From Sphaerisporangium siamense (GTDB taxonomy: Bacteria > Actinomycetota > Actinomycetes > Streptosporangiales > Streptosporangiaceae), in contig NZ_JACHND010000001.1 in assembly GCF_014205275.1 (NCBI RefSeq), forward strand, positions 5,952,001-6,016,000: a DNA stretch of 64,000 nt, in the 5' to 3' direction. This document shows, piece by piece, positions 54,209 through 63,024 of this stretch. The translations under genes and the position numbers were made by a program. Position 1 is the first letter of the stretch, and every line of letters begins with the position of its first letter. The notes beneath the pieces are model-generated. The model was not told the origin of the DNA, did not search any database, and worked only from the letters and a program-made list of their open reading frames with translations.

Positions 54209-56341
54209 TCAACTCCGGGACAGCCGGAGCACGTTGGCGATGATCTTGGCGCCGGCGCCGCCCTCGACGGTGAGGATCGACTCGGGGTGGAACTGGACGG
54301 CGAAGCGGCGGGCGGCGGTGTCCTCCAGGGCCATGACGGCGCCGTCGGGGGTCTCGGCGGTGACGGTGAACCCCTTGACGCCGGGGCGCTTGGCGTGCAG
54401 GGAGTGGTAGCGGGCGGCGGTGAACTCCTCGGGCAGGCCCTCCAGCAGGACGCTGTCGCCCGTGCGGGCGACCCGGCCGCGCTTGCCGTGCTCGGGGTGG
54501 CCGAGCAGGGACAGCTCGCCGCCGGCGTGCTCGACCATGGCCTGCAGGCCGAGGCAGACGCCGAAGACGGGCAGCCGGCGCTCGTAGAGGGCGTCCAGCA
54601 GGGCCGTGGTGCCGAAGTCGCTGGGCCAGCCGGGGCCGGGCGAGAGCACGACCAGGCCGGGGCCGATCTCGTCGAGCATGGTGAGCGGGAAGCCGTGGCG
54701 CAGGGTGACGACGTCGGCGCCGTGGCGGCGGAAGTAGTCGGCCAGGGTGTTGACGAAGGAGTCCTCGTGGTCGACGAGCAGGACCTTGACGCCCTCGCCC
54801 GGACGTTCGGGGGCGGGGGCCGGGGCGGTCTCGTGCCGAGGGTCGCCCACGGCGGCGAGCGCGCCGAGCAGGGCGCTGGCCTTCAGCTCGGTCTCGCGCT
54901 CCTCGGCGGTGGGGTCGGAGTCGAACAGCAGGGTGGCGCCGGCCCTGACCACGGCCACGCCGTCGCGGACCTGGGCGGTGCGCAGGGTGAGCCCGGTGTT
55001 CATGGAGCCGTCGAAGCCGAGGTAGCCGACGGCGCCGCCGTACCAGCGGCGGGCGGTGGCCTCGTGGTCCTCGATGAACTGCATGGCCCAGGTCTTGGGG
55101 GCGCCGGTGACGGTGACGGCCCACATGTGGGTGAGGAAGGCGTCCAGGGCGTCGAAGCCGGGGCGCAGCCGGCCCTCGATGTGGTCGACGGTGTGGATGA
55201 GGCGGGAGTACAGCTCGATCTGGCGGCGTCCGATCACCTGCACCGTGCCGGGGACGCAGATCCGCGACTTGTCGTTGCGGTCGACGTCGGTGCACATGGT
55301 GAGCTCGGACTCTTCCTTGACCGAGCTGAGCAGGGTGCGGATGGCCTCGGCGTCCTCGACGGGGTCGGCGCCGCGCGCGATGGTGCCGGAGATGGGGCAG
55401 GTCTCGACACGGTCGCCCTGGACCCGGACGTACATCTCAGGCGAGGCGCCGACCAGGTGCTCGCCCTCGCCCAGGTTGAACAGGAACTCGTAGGGGGCGG
55501 GGTTGCTCTGGCGCAGGTGGCGGTAGAAGCCCGCGGGGTCGGCGCAGGGGGCGTGGAAGACCTGGCCGGGGACGACCTCGAACAGGTCGCCGCGGCGGAA
55601 CTTCTGCTTGGCGGCCTCGACGACGACGGCGTACTCGCCGGGGACGGGGTCGGCGGGCAGCTCGGCGGGCGGAACGGGCAGCGGGACGGACTCGCCGTCG
55701 CGGCCGAGCCCGCGGGTGGAGACGCCGTCGACGGTGAACTCGTAGCGGTACTCGCGGCTGGTCTCGCGCTTGCGGTCGATGACGACGACGCGGTCGGGCA
55801 GGTGGAGGACCAGGTCGCGCTGGTCGGGGGCGCGTTCCAGCGACCGGCGGATGGGCTCGAACTGGAAGGCGAGGTCGTAGCCGAAGGCGCCGTACAGGCC
55901 GAGGTGCTCGTCCTGCCCGGCGAAGGCGGCGATGACCTCGCGGATGGCGGTGAACACGGTGGGCCTGCGGCTGCGCATCTCTTCGGGGAGGATGTCGGAG
56001 CTCTCGGCGATGTGGACCTCGACGTGGTCGGGCCCCGGCTCGGCGGTGGGCTTGCCCGCGGCCAGCAGGCAGGAGGTCACCGCGGGCATGACGACCCGGC
56101 CGCGGGCGTTGAGCGCGCGGGCGGAGATGGCGCGCCCGCGGGCGACGATCTCCAGCACGGGGTCGGCGTAGGCGAGGTGCCACCGGCTGTAGCGGCCGGG
56201 GTACTCCATGCCGGAGGAGAGCACGCCGCCGCGCCGCTCGCCGAGGGAGGAGACGACCTCCTCCAGCACCGACTCCGGAACGTCGGCGGCCGTCACCTCG
56301 ACCTCGATGCCCCCGGCGGTGGTATATGCGCTCGTTTCCAC
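54209..56341 (-). CDS. trpEG: Anthranilate synthase, fused TrpE-TrpG
   Basis: A 710-aa fusion of chorismate-binding anthranilate synthase component I (residues about 1-510) and a class I glutamine amidotransferase (about 530-710). Component I shows YGAFGYDLAFQFEPI, ASPEMYVRVQGDRVETCPISGTIARG, RNDKSRICVPGTVQV, and the GAPKTWAMQFIEDHEATARRWYGGAVGYLGFDGSMNTG region. The GATase has Cys596 in FGVCLGLQAM and QFHPESILT with the His and Glu. It makes anthranilate from chorismate and glutamine for tryptophan synthesis. An attenuator with a Trp-rich leader peptide lies upstream. The GTG at 56341 begins the homology; ATG 56386 lies in the terminator region. Fusions of this type occur in Rhizobium and some Streptomyces. 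Confidence 0.93.
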   Translation of the reverse strand: METSAYTTAGGIEVEVTAADVPESVLEEVVSSLGERRGGVLSSGMEYPGRYSRWHLAYADPVLEIVARGRAISARALNARGRVVMPAVTSCLLAAGKPTAEPGPDHVEVHIAESSDILPEEMRSRRPTVFTAIREVIAAFAGQDEHLGLYGAFGYDLAFQFEPIRRSLERAPDQRDLVLHLPDRVVVIDRKRETSREYRYEFTVDGVSTRGLGRDGESVPLPVPPAELPADPVPGEYAVVVEAAKQKFRRGDLFEVVPGQVFHAPCADPAGFYRHLRQSNPAPYEFLFNLGEGEHLVGASPEMYVRVQGDRVETCPISGTIARGADPVEDAEAIRTLLSSVKEESELTMCTDVDRNDKSRICVPGTVQVIGRRQIELYSRLIHTVDHIEGRLRPGFDALDAFLTHMWAVTVTGAPKTWAMQFIEDHEATARRWYGGAVGYLGFDGSMNTGLTLRTAQVRDGVAVVRAGATLLFDSDPTAEERETELKASALLGALAAVGDPRHETAPAPAPERPGEGVKVLLVDHEDSFVNTLADYFRRHGADVVTLRHGFPLTMLDEIGPGLVVLSPGPGWPSDFGTTALLDALYERRLPVFGVCLGLQAMVEHAGGELSLLGHPEHGKRGRVARTGDSVLLEGLPEEFTAARYHSLHAKRPGVKGFTVTAETPDGAVMALEDTAARRFAVQFHPESILTVEGGAGAKIIANVLRLSRS

Positions 56342-56382
56342 CCTTGCCCCGCCCTTCTTGATCTTCGATTGGCCCCGGGCGG

Positions 56383-56495
56383 GCATGAAGAAGGCCGCCT
56401 CCCGGGGCGGCCTGTCCGTGGGTATGCGAAACACGCGCCGCCTATGCGGGGCGCCACCACTGAACGGAAGAGCTGTTTCGCATGGTCGAATGCTA
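56383..56495 (-). promoter_or_regulatory. trp attenuator: leader peptide, antiterminator and terminator
   Basis: On the minus strand a -10-like TAGCAT (56495-56490) is 6 nt before a leader ATG (56483). The leader peptide has tandem Trp codons. Just after its stop, GGCGGC (about 56441-56436) can pair with GCCGCC of the terminator's first arm (antiterminator). The terminator hairpin AGGCCGCC-N6-GGCGGCCT (56413-56392) is followed by TCTTC. Ribosome stalling at the Trp codons under tryptophan starvation would free the antiterminator and allow trpEG transcription. Confidence 0.8.
56442..56483 (-). CDS. trpL: trp leader peptide (13 aa) with tandem Trp
   Basis: A 13-residue ORF, MRNSSSVQWWRPA, carries two adjacent TGG codons at 56459-56454. 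It is leaderless, starting at the predicted transcription start site. Its layout matches attenuator leaders of actinomycete trpE genes, which usually have two or three tandem Trp codons. Confidence 0.8.
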   Translation of the reverse strand: MRNSSSVQWWRPA

Positions 56496-56595
56496 GCGGC
56501 ACGGGCGGGCCGCGCGCCACTTGTTCCGTGCGGTGCGCCGGGGCGAGCCACCTGCGGGAGTGACCTGCGTCACAGCGTCCAGCGCACAATAGCAC

Positions 56596-56617
56596 TAGCA
56601 TGTTACCAGCGAGTAAC
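56596..56617 (+). promoter_or_regulatory. Promoter -10 and operator of the CocE-like gene
   Basis: TAGCAT (56596-56601) is a -10-like hexamer. Abutting it is the dyad GTTAC-N6-GTAAC (56602-56617), covering the predicted start site. This form is typical of TetR-type operators. The ATG at 56669 would follow a leader of about 60 nt. Confidence 0.5.
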
Positions 56618-56668
56618 GCACGGCTCACATCGACCGGGGGTATGAATCCGCTAGAACGAGGAGCGCTC

Positions 56669-58264
56669 ATGACTCGGTTCCCGCACAGGGTGGTCCTGCA
56701 CAAGGACCTGCCGGTTCCCATGCCGGACGGCGTCGTGCTGCTGGCCGACCGCTACATCCCGATCGGCGTGAGCGCTCCCCCGGCCATCCTCATCCGCTCG
56801 CCGTACGGACGGCGCGGCCTGTTCGGGCTCGCCTACGGCCGGGCCTTCGCCCGCCACGGCTTCCAGGTGATCCTGCAGAGCTGCCGGGGCGGGTTCGGCT
56901 CCGGCGGCGAGCTCACGCCCCTGGACGAGCAGGACGACGGGTTGGCCACCGTCGAATGGATGCGCGCCCAGCCGTGGTACGGCGGAAGCTTCGCCATGCA
57001 CGGCCCGAGCTACCTCGGCTACGCCCAGTGGGCCATCGCCCCCCACGCCGGCCCCGACCTCAAAGCCATGGCCACCCAGGTCACCGCCTCCCAGTTCCGC
57101 GACGCCGCCTACGTGGGCGGCTCGTTCGCGCTGGAGGCCACGCTGAGCTGGAGCACGCTGACCGCGATGATGTCCGGCCCGCTGGCCGGGGCCGCCGTCC
57201 TGTTCGCCCCGCGCCGCACCCAGCGGGCGGTGATGTCGGGCCGGCCCGTCGGCGAGTTCGACCTGCTGGCCGCCGGGCGCACGCTGCCGTTCTTCCAGGA
57301 GGTGCTCACCCACCACGCCGACCCCGCCGTGCCGTTCTGGAAGAAGCGCGACTTCTCGGCCACCGTCGGCGAGGTCGACGCCGCCGTCACCATGACCGGC
57401 GGCTGGTACGACGTGTTCCTGCCCTGGCAGCTCAAGGACTACGCGGCCATGCGGGCCGCCGGGCGGCGGCCCCACCTGACGATCGGGCCCTGGCACCACG
57501 CCGACGTGCGCCACGGCCGCCTGGCCAACCTGGACGCGCTGCACTGGTTCCGCGCCCACCTGCTCGGCGACGCCTCGGGCCTGCGCGCCAGCCCCGTGCG
57601 GCTGTACGTCACCGGGGCCGGCATGTGGCGCGACTACGAGGACTGGCCGGTGCCGGGGATGACGCGGCGGCGCTGGCACCTGCAGCCGGGCTTCGGCCTG
57701 GGCGAGGCCGGGCCCGCGAACTCCCCTCCGGACCGCTACCGTTACCATCCGGCCAGGCCCACCCCCGTCATCGGCGGCCCCACCCTGCTCGGCAACTCCG
57801 CGCCCCGCGACAACCGGCGCCTGGAGGCCCGCTCCGACGTGCTGGTCTACACCGGCGAGGCGCTGCGCGAGGACCTGGACCTGATCGGCCCGGTCACCGC
57901 CGAGATCTACCTGCGCTCCAGCACCCCCTACACCGACCTGGTCGTGCGCGTCTGCGACGTCCACGCGGACGGGACCTCGCTCAACGTGTGCGAGGGCGTG
58001 CGGCGGCTCCTCCCAGGCGTCCCGCCCACCGACGAGGAGGGGGTGCGGCGGGTGGATGTCGACCTGTGGCCGATCGCGCACCGCTTCCGCCGGGGGCACC
58101 GGGTGCGCGTCCAGGTGGCCAGCGGGGCCTACCCTCGGCTGGCGCGCAACCTCGGCACCGGCGAGCCCCTGGGCACGGGAAGCACGGCGGTCCCCGCCGA
58201 CCAGGAGGTCTTCCACGACCCCGCCCGCCCCTCCGCGCTGTACCTCCCCCACGCCCGCGCCTGA
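56669..58264 (+). CDS. CocE/NonD-family hydrolase (X-Pro dipeptidyl-peptidase-like)
   Basis: A 531-aa serine hydrolase. The catalytic domain has LADRYIP, ILIRSPYGRRG, the nucleophile Ser114 in HGPSYLGYAQWA, GGWYDVFLPWQL and the His in IGPWHHAD. The C-terminal jelly-roll domain starts at about 385 (DVLVYTGEALREDLDLIGPV) and holds VDLWPIAHRFRRGHRVRVQVASG. Members hydrolyse esters such as cocaine, cephalosporin esters or X-Pro dipeptides. No signal peptide is evident. GAGGAGC precedes the ATG at 56669. The gene is divergent from trpEG. Confidence 0.9.
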   Translation: MTRFPHRVVLHKDLPVPMPDGVVLLADRYIPIGVSAPPAILIRSPYGRRGLFGLAYGRAFARHGFQVILQSCRGGFGSGGELTPLDEQDDGLATVEWMRAQPWYGGSFAMHGPSYLGYAQWAIAPHAGPDLKAMATQVTASQFRDAAYVGGSFALEATLSWSTLTAMMSGPLAGAAVLFAPRRTQRAVMSGRPVGEFDLLAAGRTLPFFQEVLTHHADPAVPFWKKRDFSATVGEVDAAVTMTGGWYDVFLPWQLKDYAAMRAAGRRPHLTIGPWHHADVRHGRLANLDALHWFRAHLLGDASGLRASPVRLYVTGAGMWRDYEDWPVPGMTRRRWHLQPGFGLGEAGPANSPPDRYRYHPARPTPVIGGPTLLGNSAPRDNRRLEARSDVLVYTGEALREDLDLIGPVTAEIYLRSSTPYTDLVVRVCDVHADGTSLNVCEGVRRLLPGVPPTDEEGVRRVDVDLWPIAHRFRRGHRVRVQVASGAYPRLARNLGTGEPLGTGSTAVPADQEVFHDPARPSALYLPHARA

Positions 58265-58683
58265 CGGGCCGCATGCCGGCGACCGACCGCCGTCCGGGCA
58301 CCCCGGCCGCGGGAAGCCTCCGGCGGCCACGTACCGTAATGCCAGCCGACCTCCGCACCCTCCCCCGGCGGACGACGTCCCGGACCCCATCACAGGGGCT
58401 ATCCCAGCGTCAGGACCGCTTGTCAATACCCGGACGGCCCATGGTCGCCGACCGGGCCCGGGTCGTCGCCGAGCGTGCGCTCCGGACCACGATGCGCATT
58501 CCTCCACACCCCTGACCTGCGACGACGTCCAGGGGACGCGGGTGGGCGCCCGTTCGTCGCGCCGACAGGCCCGCTCACCGATCGCGGCGGCCCCGGGCGC
58601 GCACGCGAAACTACGCTTCGGCTCGACCGGATCACCGGTCCCGCCAGGACCGGTGCCGCCTCTCTCTCGCGGAGGAGAGTGAG
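58265..58683. other. Intergenic region without a recognised gene
   Basis: No gene is supported in this 419-bp gap. A strong ribosome site GGAGGAGA lies at its end (58671-58678) for the DUF3311 gene. An antisense-oriented TTGACA at about 58425-58432 lacks a good -10. Confidence 0.4.
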
Positions 58684-58914
58684 TTGACCACGCCACCCGG
58701 CGGCCGGCCCCCGGCCAAGGGCGACCGCAGCCCGTGGAACTGGCTGCTGCTCGCGCCCATCGTGATCCCCTTGATCACCCCGCTCTACAACGCGGACGAG
58801 CCCCGCCTGCTGGGCTTCCCGCTGTTCTACTGGCTGCAGCTCGCGTTCATCGCGCTGGGCGTCGCGGCCACCGCGGTCGTCTACCGCATGGGCGGGCGGA
58901 AGGGCCGCCGATGA
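58684..58914 (+). CDS. DUF3311 small membrane protein, symporter partner
   Basis: A 76-aa protein with two hydrophobic segments (WNWLLLAPIVIPLITPLYN and FYWLQLAFIALGVAATAVVY) and the conserved PLYNADEPRLLGFPLFYWLQL motif of DUF3311. It is the usual partner of solute:sodium symporters. The start is TTG at 58684, 5 nt after GGAGGAGA. Its stop overlaps the symporter ATG by 4 nt (ATGA), a translational coupling that supports joint function. Confidence 0.88.
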   Translation: MTTPPGGRPPAKGDRSPWNWLLLAPIVIPLITPLYNADEPRLLGFPLFYWLQLAFIALGVAATAVVYRMGGRKGRR

Positions 58915-60518
58915 ACGAGAACCTCACCGAGATCATCGTCTTCGCCGTCCTGTTCCTGCTGGTCAGCGGCATGGGCTTCGTCGCGGCCCGCTGGCGTCGC
59001 CCCGGCGACCTGGCGAGCCTGGACGAATGGGGCCTCGGCGGGCGCAGGTTCGGCACGTGGATCACCTGGTTCCTCGTCGGCGGCGACCTCTACACCGCCT
59101 ACACCTTCGTGGCGGTCCCGGCCCTGATGTTCGGCGCGGGGGCGACGGGCTTCTTCGCCCTGCCCTACACGATCGTCACGTACCCGCTGATCTTCCTGGT
59201 CGTGATCCGCCTCTGGTCGGTGTCGCACGTACACGGGCTGGTCACGCCCGCCGACTTCGTCCGGGTCCGGTTCGGCTCGCCGACGCTGGCCCTGGCGGTC
59301 GCGATCACCGGGCTGGTCGCGACGATGCCGTACATCGCGTTGCAGCTCGTGGGGATCGAGGCGGTGCTGAAGTCGATGGGCATCGGCGGCGAGCTGCCGC
59401 TGATCATCGCGTTCGCGATCCTCGCCGCCTACACCTACCAGTCGGGGCTGCGCGCGCCCGCGCTGATCGCCTTCGTCAAGGACACGCTGATCTACGTGGT
59501 GATCCTCGTGGCGATCATCTACATCCCGGCCCGGCTCGGCGGGTGGGGGTCGATCTTCGACGCCGCCCGCGCCAAGTTCGAGGCCACCCCCGCGCCCGGT
59601 GACGGGTACCTGCTCAACGCCGGCAATCAGCTCCAGTACGTCACACTGGCGCTGGGCTCGGCGATGGCGCTGTTCCTGTACCCGCACAGCGTGACCGGCG
59701 TGCTGGCCGCGCGCGACCGGGGCGTGATCAAGCGGAACATGTCGGCCCTGCCCGCCTACAGCCTGCTCCTCGGCCTGATCGCGCTGCTCGGCTACATGGC
59801 GATCGCGGCCGGGGTGAAGCCGGTCTCCTCCGGCGGCAAGGCCGACCCGAACACGGTGGTGCCGCAACTGTTCGACGCGATGTTCCCCGACTGGTTCACC
59901 GGCGTCGCCTACGCGGCCATCGGCATCGGCGCCCTGGTGCCCGCGGCCATCATGTCGATCGCGGCGGCCAACCTCTTCACCCGCAACATCTACAAGGAGT
60001 ACATCAGGCGGGACGCCACCGACGCGCAGGAGGCGGCGGTCAGCAAGATCGCCTCGCTGGTGGTGAAGGTCGGCGCGGTGCTGGTGATCCTGCTGATCGA
60101 CCCGCAGTTCTCCATCGACCTCCAGCTCATCGGCGGCGTGATCATCCTGCAGACGCTGCCCGCCGTCGCGCTCGGCCTGTACACGCGGTGGTTCCACCGC
60201 GCCGGGCTGATCGCGGGATGGGCGGCGGGCCTGACGACGGGCATGGTGCTGCTCTACAACATCGCCAACCCGGCCACCGACCACGCGCACTTCGGCGGCT
60301 CGGCCTTCCCGCTGGCGAAGCTGGGCCTGGACACCAAGGTCACCGTCTACGCCGGGTTCCTGGCCCTGATCGTCAACCTGGTGGTGGCCGTGGCGGGCAC
60401 GCTCGTCGCCCGCGCCGCCGGGTCCCCCGAGGGCGAGGACGCCACCCGCCCCGCCGACTACTTCGCCGACGAAGGCGACCCGCGCGTCCACCCCGTCGAA
60501 CTCACCGGCTCCCACTGA
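58911..60518 (+). CDS. Sodium:solute symporter (SSS family, monocarboxylate-type)
   Basis: A 535-aa membrane protein with about 13 hydrophobic segments. Family marks are GTWITWFLVGGDLYTAYTFVAVPALMFGAGA, ADFVRVRFGSPTLALAVAITGLVATMPYIALQLVG, IYIPARLGGW, LGSAMALFLYPHSVTGVLAA and the core GALVPAAIMSIAAANLFTRNIYKEY. The pattern is close to MctC-type monocarboxylate transporters (acetate, propionate, pyruvate), which is an inference. The C-terminus is a charged cytoplasmic tail. Coupled to the DUF3311 gene. Confidence 0.93.
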   Translation: MNENLTEIIVFAVLFLLVSGMGFVAARWRRPGDLASLDEWGLGGRRFGTWITWFLVGGDLYTAYTFVAVPALMFGAGATGFFALPYTIVTYPLIFLVVIRLWSVSHVHGLVTPADFVRVRFGSPTLALAVAITGLVATMPYIALQLVGIEAVLKSMGIGGELPLIIAFAILAAYTYQSGLRAPALIAFVKDTLIYVVILVAIIYIPARLGGWGSIFDAARAKFEATPAPGDGYLLNAGNQLQYVTLALGSAMALFLYPHSVTGVLAARDRGVIKRNMSALPAYSLLLGLIALLGYMAIAAGVKPVSSGGKADPNTVVPQLFDAMFPDWFTGVAYAAIGIGALVPAAIMSIAAANLFTRNIYKEYIRRDATDAQEAAVSKIASLVVKVGAVLVILLIDPQFSIDLQLIGGVIILQTLPAVALGLYTRWFHRAGLIAGWAAGLTTGMVLLYNIANPATDHAHFGGSAFPLAKLGLDTKVTVYAGFLALIVNLVVAVAGTLVARAAGSPEGEDATRPADYFADEGDPRVHPVELTGSH

Positions 60519-60535
60519 TTCCTCTCTCCCGCCCC

Positions 60536-60581
60536 CGGCACGCCCGGCCTCCCACAAGGAGATCGCCGGGCGTGCCGCTTT
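60536..60581 (+). terminator. Intrinsic terminator after the symporter gene
   Basis: A perfect 13-bp stem CGGCACGCCCGGC / GCCGGGCGTGCCG (60536-60548 with 60565-60577) with a 16-nt loop is followed by CTTT. It starts 18 bp after the symporter stop. Confidence 0.75.
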
Positions 60582-60717
60582 CCCGGGGTGAACGCCCCTT
60601 CTCCCCCTCCGCGTCCCACCTCCGTCGTCGCGAACAACTGGGGAAATGGGGTCTATGCACTGATAGGGGGAGATCGTTCCGGTAGGGTGCGCTCGCGGGC
60701 CGGGAGAGAGGTGGCGG

Positions 60718-62601
60718 GTGAGCGAGCCTGGGGCGCCGGAGGTGCCGGGATACGAGGTGCTGGGCATTCTCGGGCAGGGCGGGTTCGGCGTGGTGTACCG
60801 GGCCCGGCAGCTCGCCGTGCGCCGCGAGGTCGCCCTGAAGATCGACAACCGCGTCCTCGCCTCCGAGCGGGACCGGCGGCGCTTCATCCGCGAGGTCAGC
60901 TCGGCGGGGGCGCTGTCGGGCCATCCGCACGTCGCCGACGTGTACGACGCGGGCGTGCTCGGCGACGGACGGCCGTACATGGTGCTGGAGCTGTGCCCCG
61001 GCGGGTCGCTCGCCGACCGGCTGCGCGCGCGCGGGCCGCTGAGCCCGGCCGAGGTACGCGACATCGGGGTGCGCATCGCCGACGCGCTCGCCGCCGCCCA
61101 CGCCGCCGGGGTGCTCCACCGGGACGTGAAGCCGGCCAACATCCTGGTGAACGGGTACGGCATGGTGGCGCTCTCCGACTTCGGGCTCGCGGCGACCGGG
61201 CACGCCGACGGCGACATGTCGGTGACCCGCGAGTCGCTGACCCCGGCGTTCGGGCCGCCGGAGGCGTTCGAACTGGCCGAGCCGAGCCCGGCCGGGGACG
61301 TCTACTCGCTGTCGGCCACGCTGTACGCCCTGCTGAACGGGCGTCCCCCGCGCTTCCCCGAGAGCGGCGTGGTCAACGTGGCGATGATCATGGCGATGCA
61401 CCGCAGGCCGATCCCGGAGATCCCCGGGGTCCCGCCGGAGCTGACCGCCGTGCTGCGCGCGGGCATGGCCTCCGACGTCCGCGAGCGGGTCCCGTCGGCC
61501 GCCGCGCTGCGCGACGCGCTGGCGGCCGTCCCCGCCGAGGTCCTCTCCGACCACCCGGGCCCGGGGCCCCACTCCGGCCCGCCGGGTCCCTCGGCCTACC
61601 CGGGAACAGGCGCGGGGCCGCACGCGGCGTCCGGCCCGGCACCCCACCCGGCGTCGCACGCGGCGTTCCCCTCCGGCCCGCAGGCGGCCCAGCCAGGGTC
61701 GTACGCGGGCCAGCCAGGGTCGTACGCGGGCCAATCAGGACCGTACGCCGCCCAGTCAGGGCCGTACGCGGCACCCCGTCCCGCGCCGCACTCCGGACCC
61801 CGCTCGGGGGCACGGCCCTCGCAGTCGGCGCAGGGGGCGTACGACGGTCCGCGGCGGCCGGGGCAGTCCGACGGTTCCAGGCCCGTACGCCCCGAGCACG
61901 GGCGGGGGCTCCGGGACGCGCCGACCGGGCCCGGGGCGCGCTCGGCGACCACCGTGCGGCCGCCCGCGCCGCGGCAGAACGCGAACGCGGGCGTGTACGT
62001 CGCGGTCGCCGGGGTGTTCGCCCTGCTGCTCGTGATCGGCACCGCCCTGGTGATCCACGAGCGCGGGACGCCCGGGACCGTCACCTCGACGGCTGAGGCC
62101 GGCGCGCCGTCCGCGACGCCGGCGGCCACGGGCGGGAACGGCGGCACCGGCGGCACGGAGAGCCCTCCCCCCGGGACCGTGCGGACGGTCACGGCCGGGT
62201 GCCCCGCGGCGGCGGTGGCCGGGGCCGAGGCCGCGTGCGGCCAGGAGGCGGAGTGCTGGGGCGGAATCGTCTCGATCTCGGGCTCGGTCACGGTCAAGCG
62301 GCGCGGCTGCGAGGAGGTCCACTCGTGGGAGACCTTCGCCGTGGCCCCGCTGCCGATGGACGCGATCACCTACGACATGCAGGACCTGGAAGCGCATCCC
62401 GTGGTCAAGAAGCTGTGCTCGATGCAGGTGCTGATCAAGTCCCGGTACGGCGCCGCCAAGGAGATCCCCCCGGCCAAGTGGATGGTCTCGGTACTGCCGC
62501 CGAGCCCCGAGGCGTTCGAGAAGGGCGTCCGCGTCTACCGCTGCGTCGGCGGAGTAATGGGCCGCGACCGCCCCGGAACCTACTTCCGCCCTTTGACCTG
62601 A
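60718..62601 (+). CDS. Transmembrane Ser/Thr protein kinase with septum-formation-like ectodomain
   Basis: A 627-aa receptor-like kinase. The Hanks-type kinase domain (about 12-265) has the glycine loop ILGQGGFGVVY, Lys41, catalytic Asp136 in HRDVKPANIL and DFG at 154-156. The activation loop contains TRESLTPAFGPPEA. A Pro/Gly/Ser-rich juxtamembrane region (about 280-420) includes tandem octapeptides. One membrane segment (VYVAVAGVFALLLVIGTALVI, about 423-445) is followed by an ectodomain with six Cys and CEEVHSWETFA/YRCVGG, resembling the septum-formation domain. GAGAGG precedes the GTG at 60718. It probably senses cell-wall or division signals. Confidence 0.9.
   Translation: MSEPGAPEVPGYEVLGILGQGGFGVVYRARQLAVRREVALKIDNRVLASERDRRRFIREVSSAGALSGHPHVADVYDAGVLGDGRPYMVLELCPGGSLADRLRARGPLSPAEVRDIGVRIADALAAAHAAGVLHRDVKPANILVNGYGMVALSDFGLAATGHADGDMSVTRESLTPAFGPPEAFELAEPSPAGDVYSLSATLYALLNGRPPRFPESGVVNVAMIMAMHRRPIPEIPGVPPELTAVLRAGMASDVRERVPSAAALRDALAAVPAEVLSDHPGPGPHSGPPGPSAYPGTGAGPHAASGPAPHPASHAAFPSGPQAAQPGSYAGQPGSYAGQSGPYAAQSGPYAAPRPAPHSGPRSGARPSQSAQGAYDGPRRPGQSDGSRPVRPEHGRGLRDAPTGPGARSATTVRPPAPRQNANAGVYVAVAGVFALLLVIGTALVIHERGTPGTVTSTAEAGAPSATPAATGGNGGTGGTESPPPGTVRTVTAGCPAAAVAGAEAACGQEAECWGGIVSISGSVTVKRRGCEEVHSWETFAVAPLPMDAITYDMQDLEAHPVVKKLCSMQVLIKSRYGAAKEIPPAKWMVSVLPPSPEAFEKGVRVYRCVGGVMGRDRPGTYFRPLT
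61690..61785 (+). repeat. Tandem 24-bp repeats in the kinase juxtamembrane region
   Basis: Four 24-bp units encode octapeptides of the form Q-P/S-G-S/P-Y-A-G/A-(Q) (QPGSYAG, QSGPYAA). They keep the reading frame and lie in the flexible linker. The copies are close at DNA level (TCGTACGCGGGCCA), so copy number probably varies between strains. Confidence 0.7.
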
Positions 62602-63012
62602 CTCCCGGACCCGGCGGACGGCCATAGGCGCCCAGAAACGAGCCCTGCCACCCGAAACGCGCACCACGACAACCCACGGAAACCAACGCCCCTGCACGAC
62701 ACCCCGTTGATGCCGAACCACAGGTATGCCGAAATCAGAGGCGCACCGAACCAGAGACCCATCGCACCAGAGAAGCGCCGGAATACCTTCTTTCCTAACC
62801 CCGGTCGTCCCTAAGCGTGCTCGTCTCGCAGTGCGGTCGTCTCTGACCTGACCGCCGAGGCGGAAGTGCGGTCGTGTCGAAGCGCGGTCGCGATGGAATG
62901 CGGTTGTCGCCTGTGCCTGGCGAAGTGGCGGCGCACCTGGGATCGACATGGCGTGGGACGACACGGGTGCGGGTGAATGCTGGAATTGTCTGGAACTTGT
63001 GGGAACTATTGA
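62602..63012. other. Intergenic region with short degenerate repeats
   Basis: No gene is supported. The stretch 62820-62910 contains imperfect direct repeats of GTGCGGTCGT/GCGCGGTCGC. Three 10-bp repeats TGGAATTGTC, TGGAACTTGT, GGGAACTATT lie at 62981-63010, next to the promoter of the following gene, and may bind a regulator. Confidence 0.45.
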
Positions 63013-63024
63013 TACTCTCCGTGC
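63013..63024 (+). promoter_or_regulatory. Leaderless -10 element
   Basis: TACTCT (63013-63018) followed by 6 nt places the transcription start at the GTG at 63025. Confidence 0.55.
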
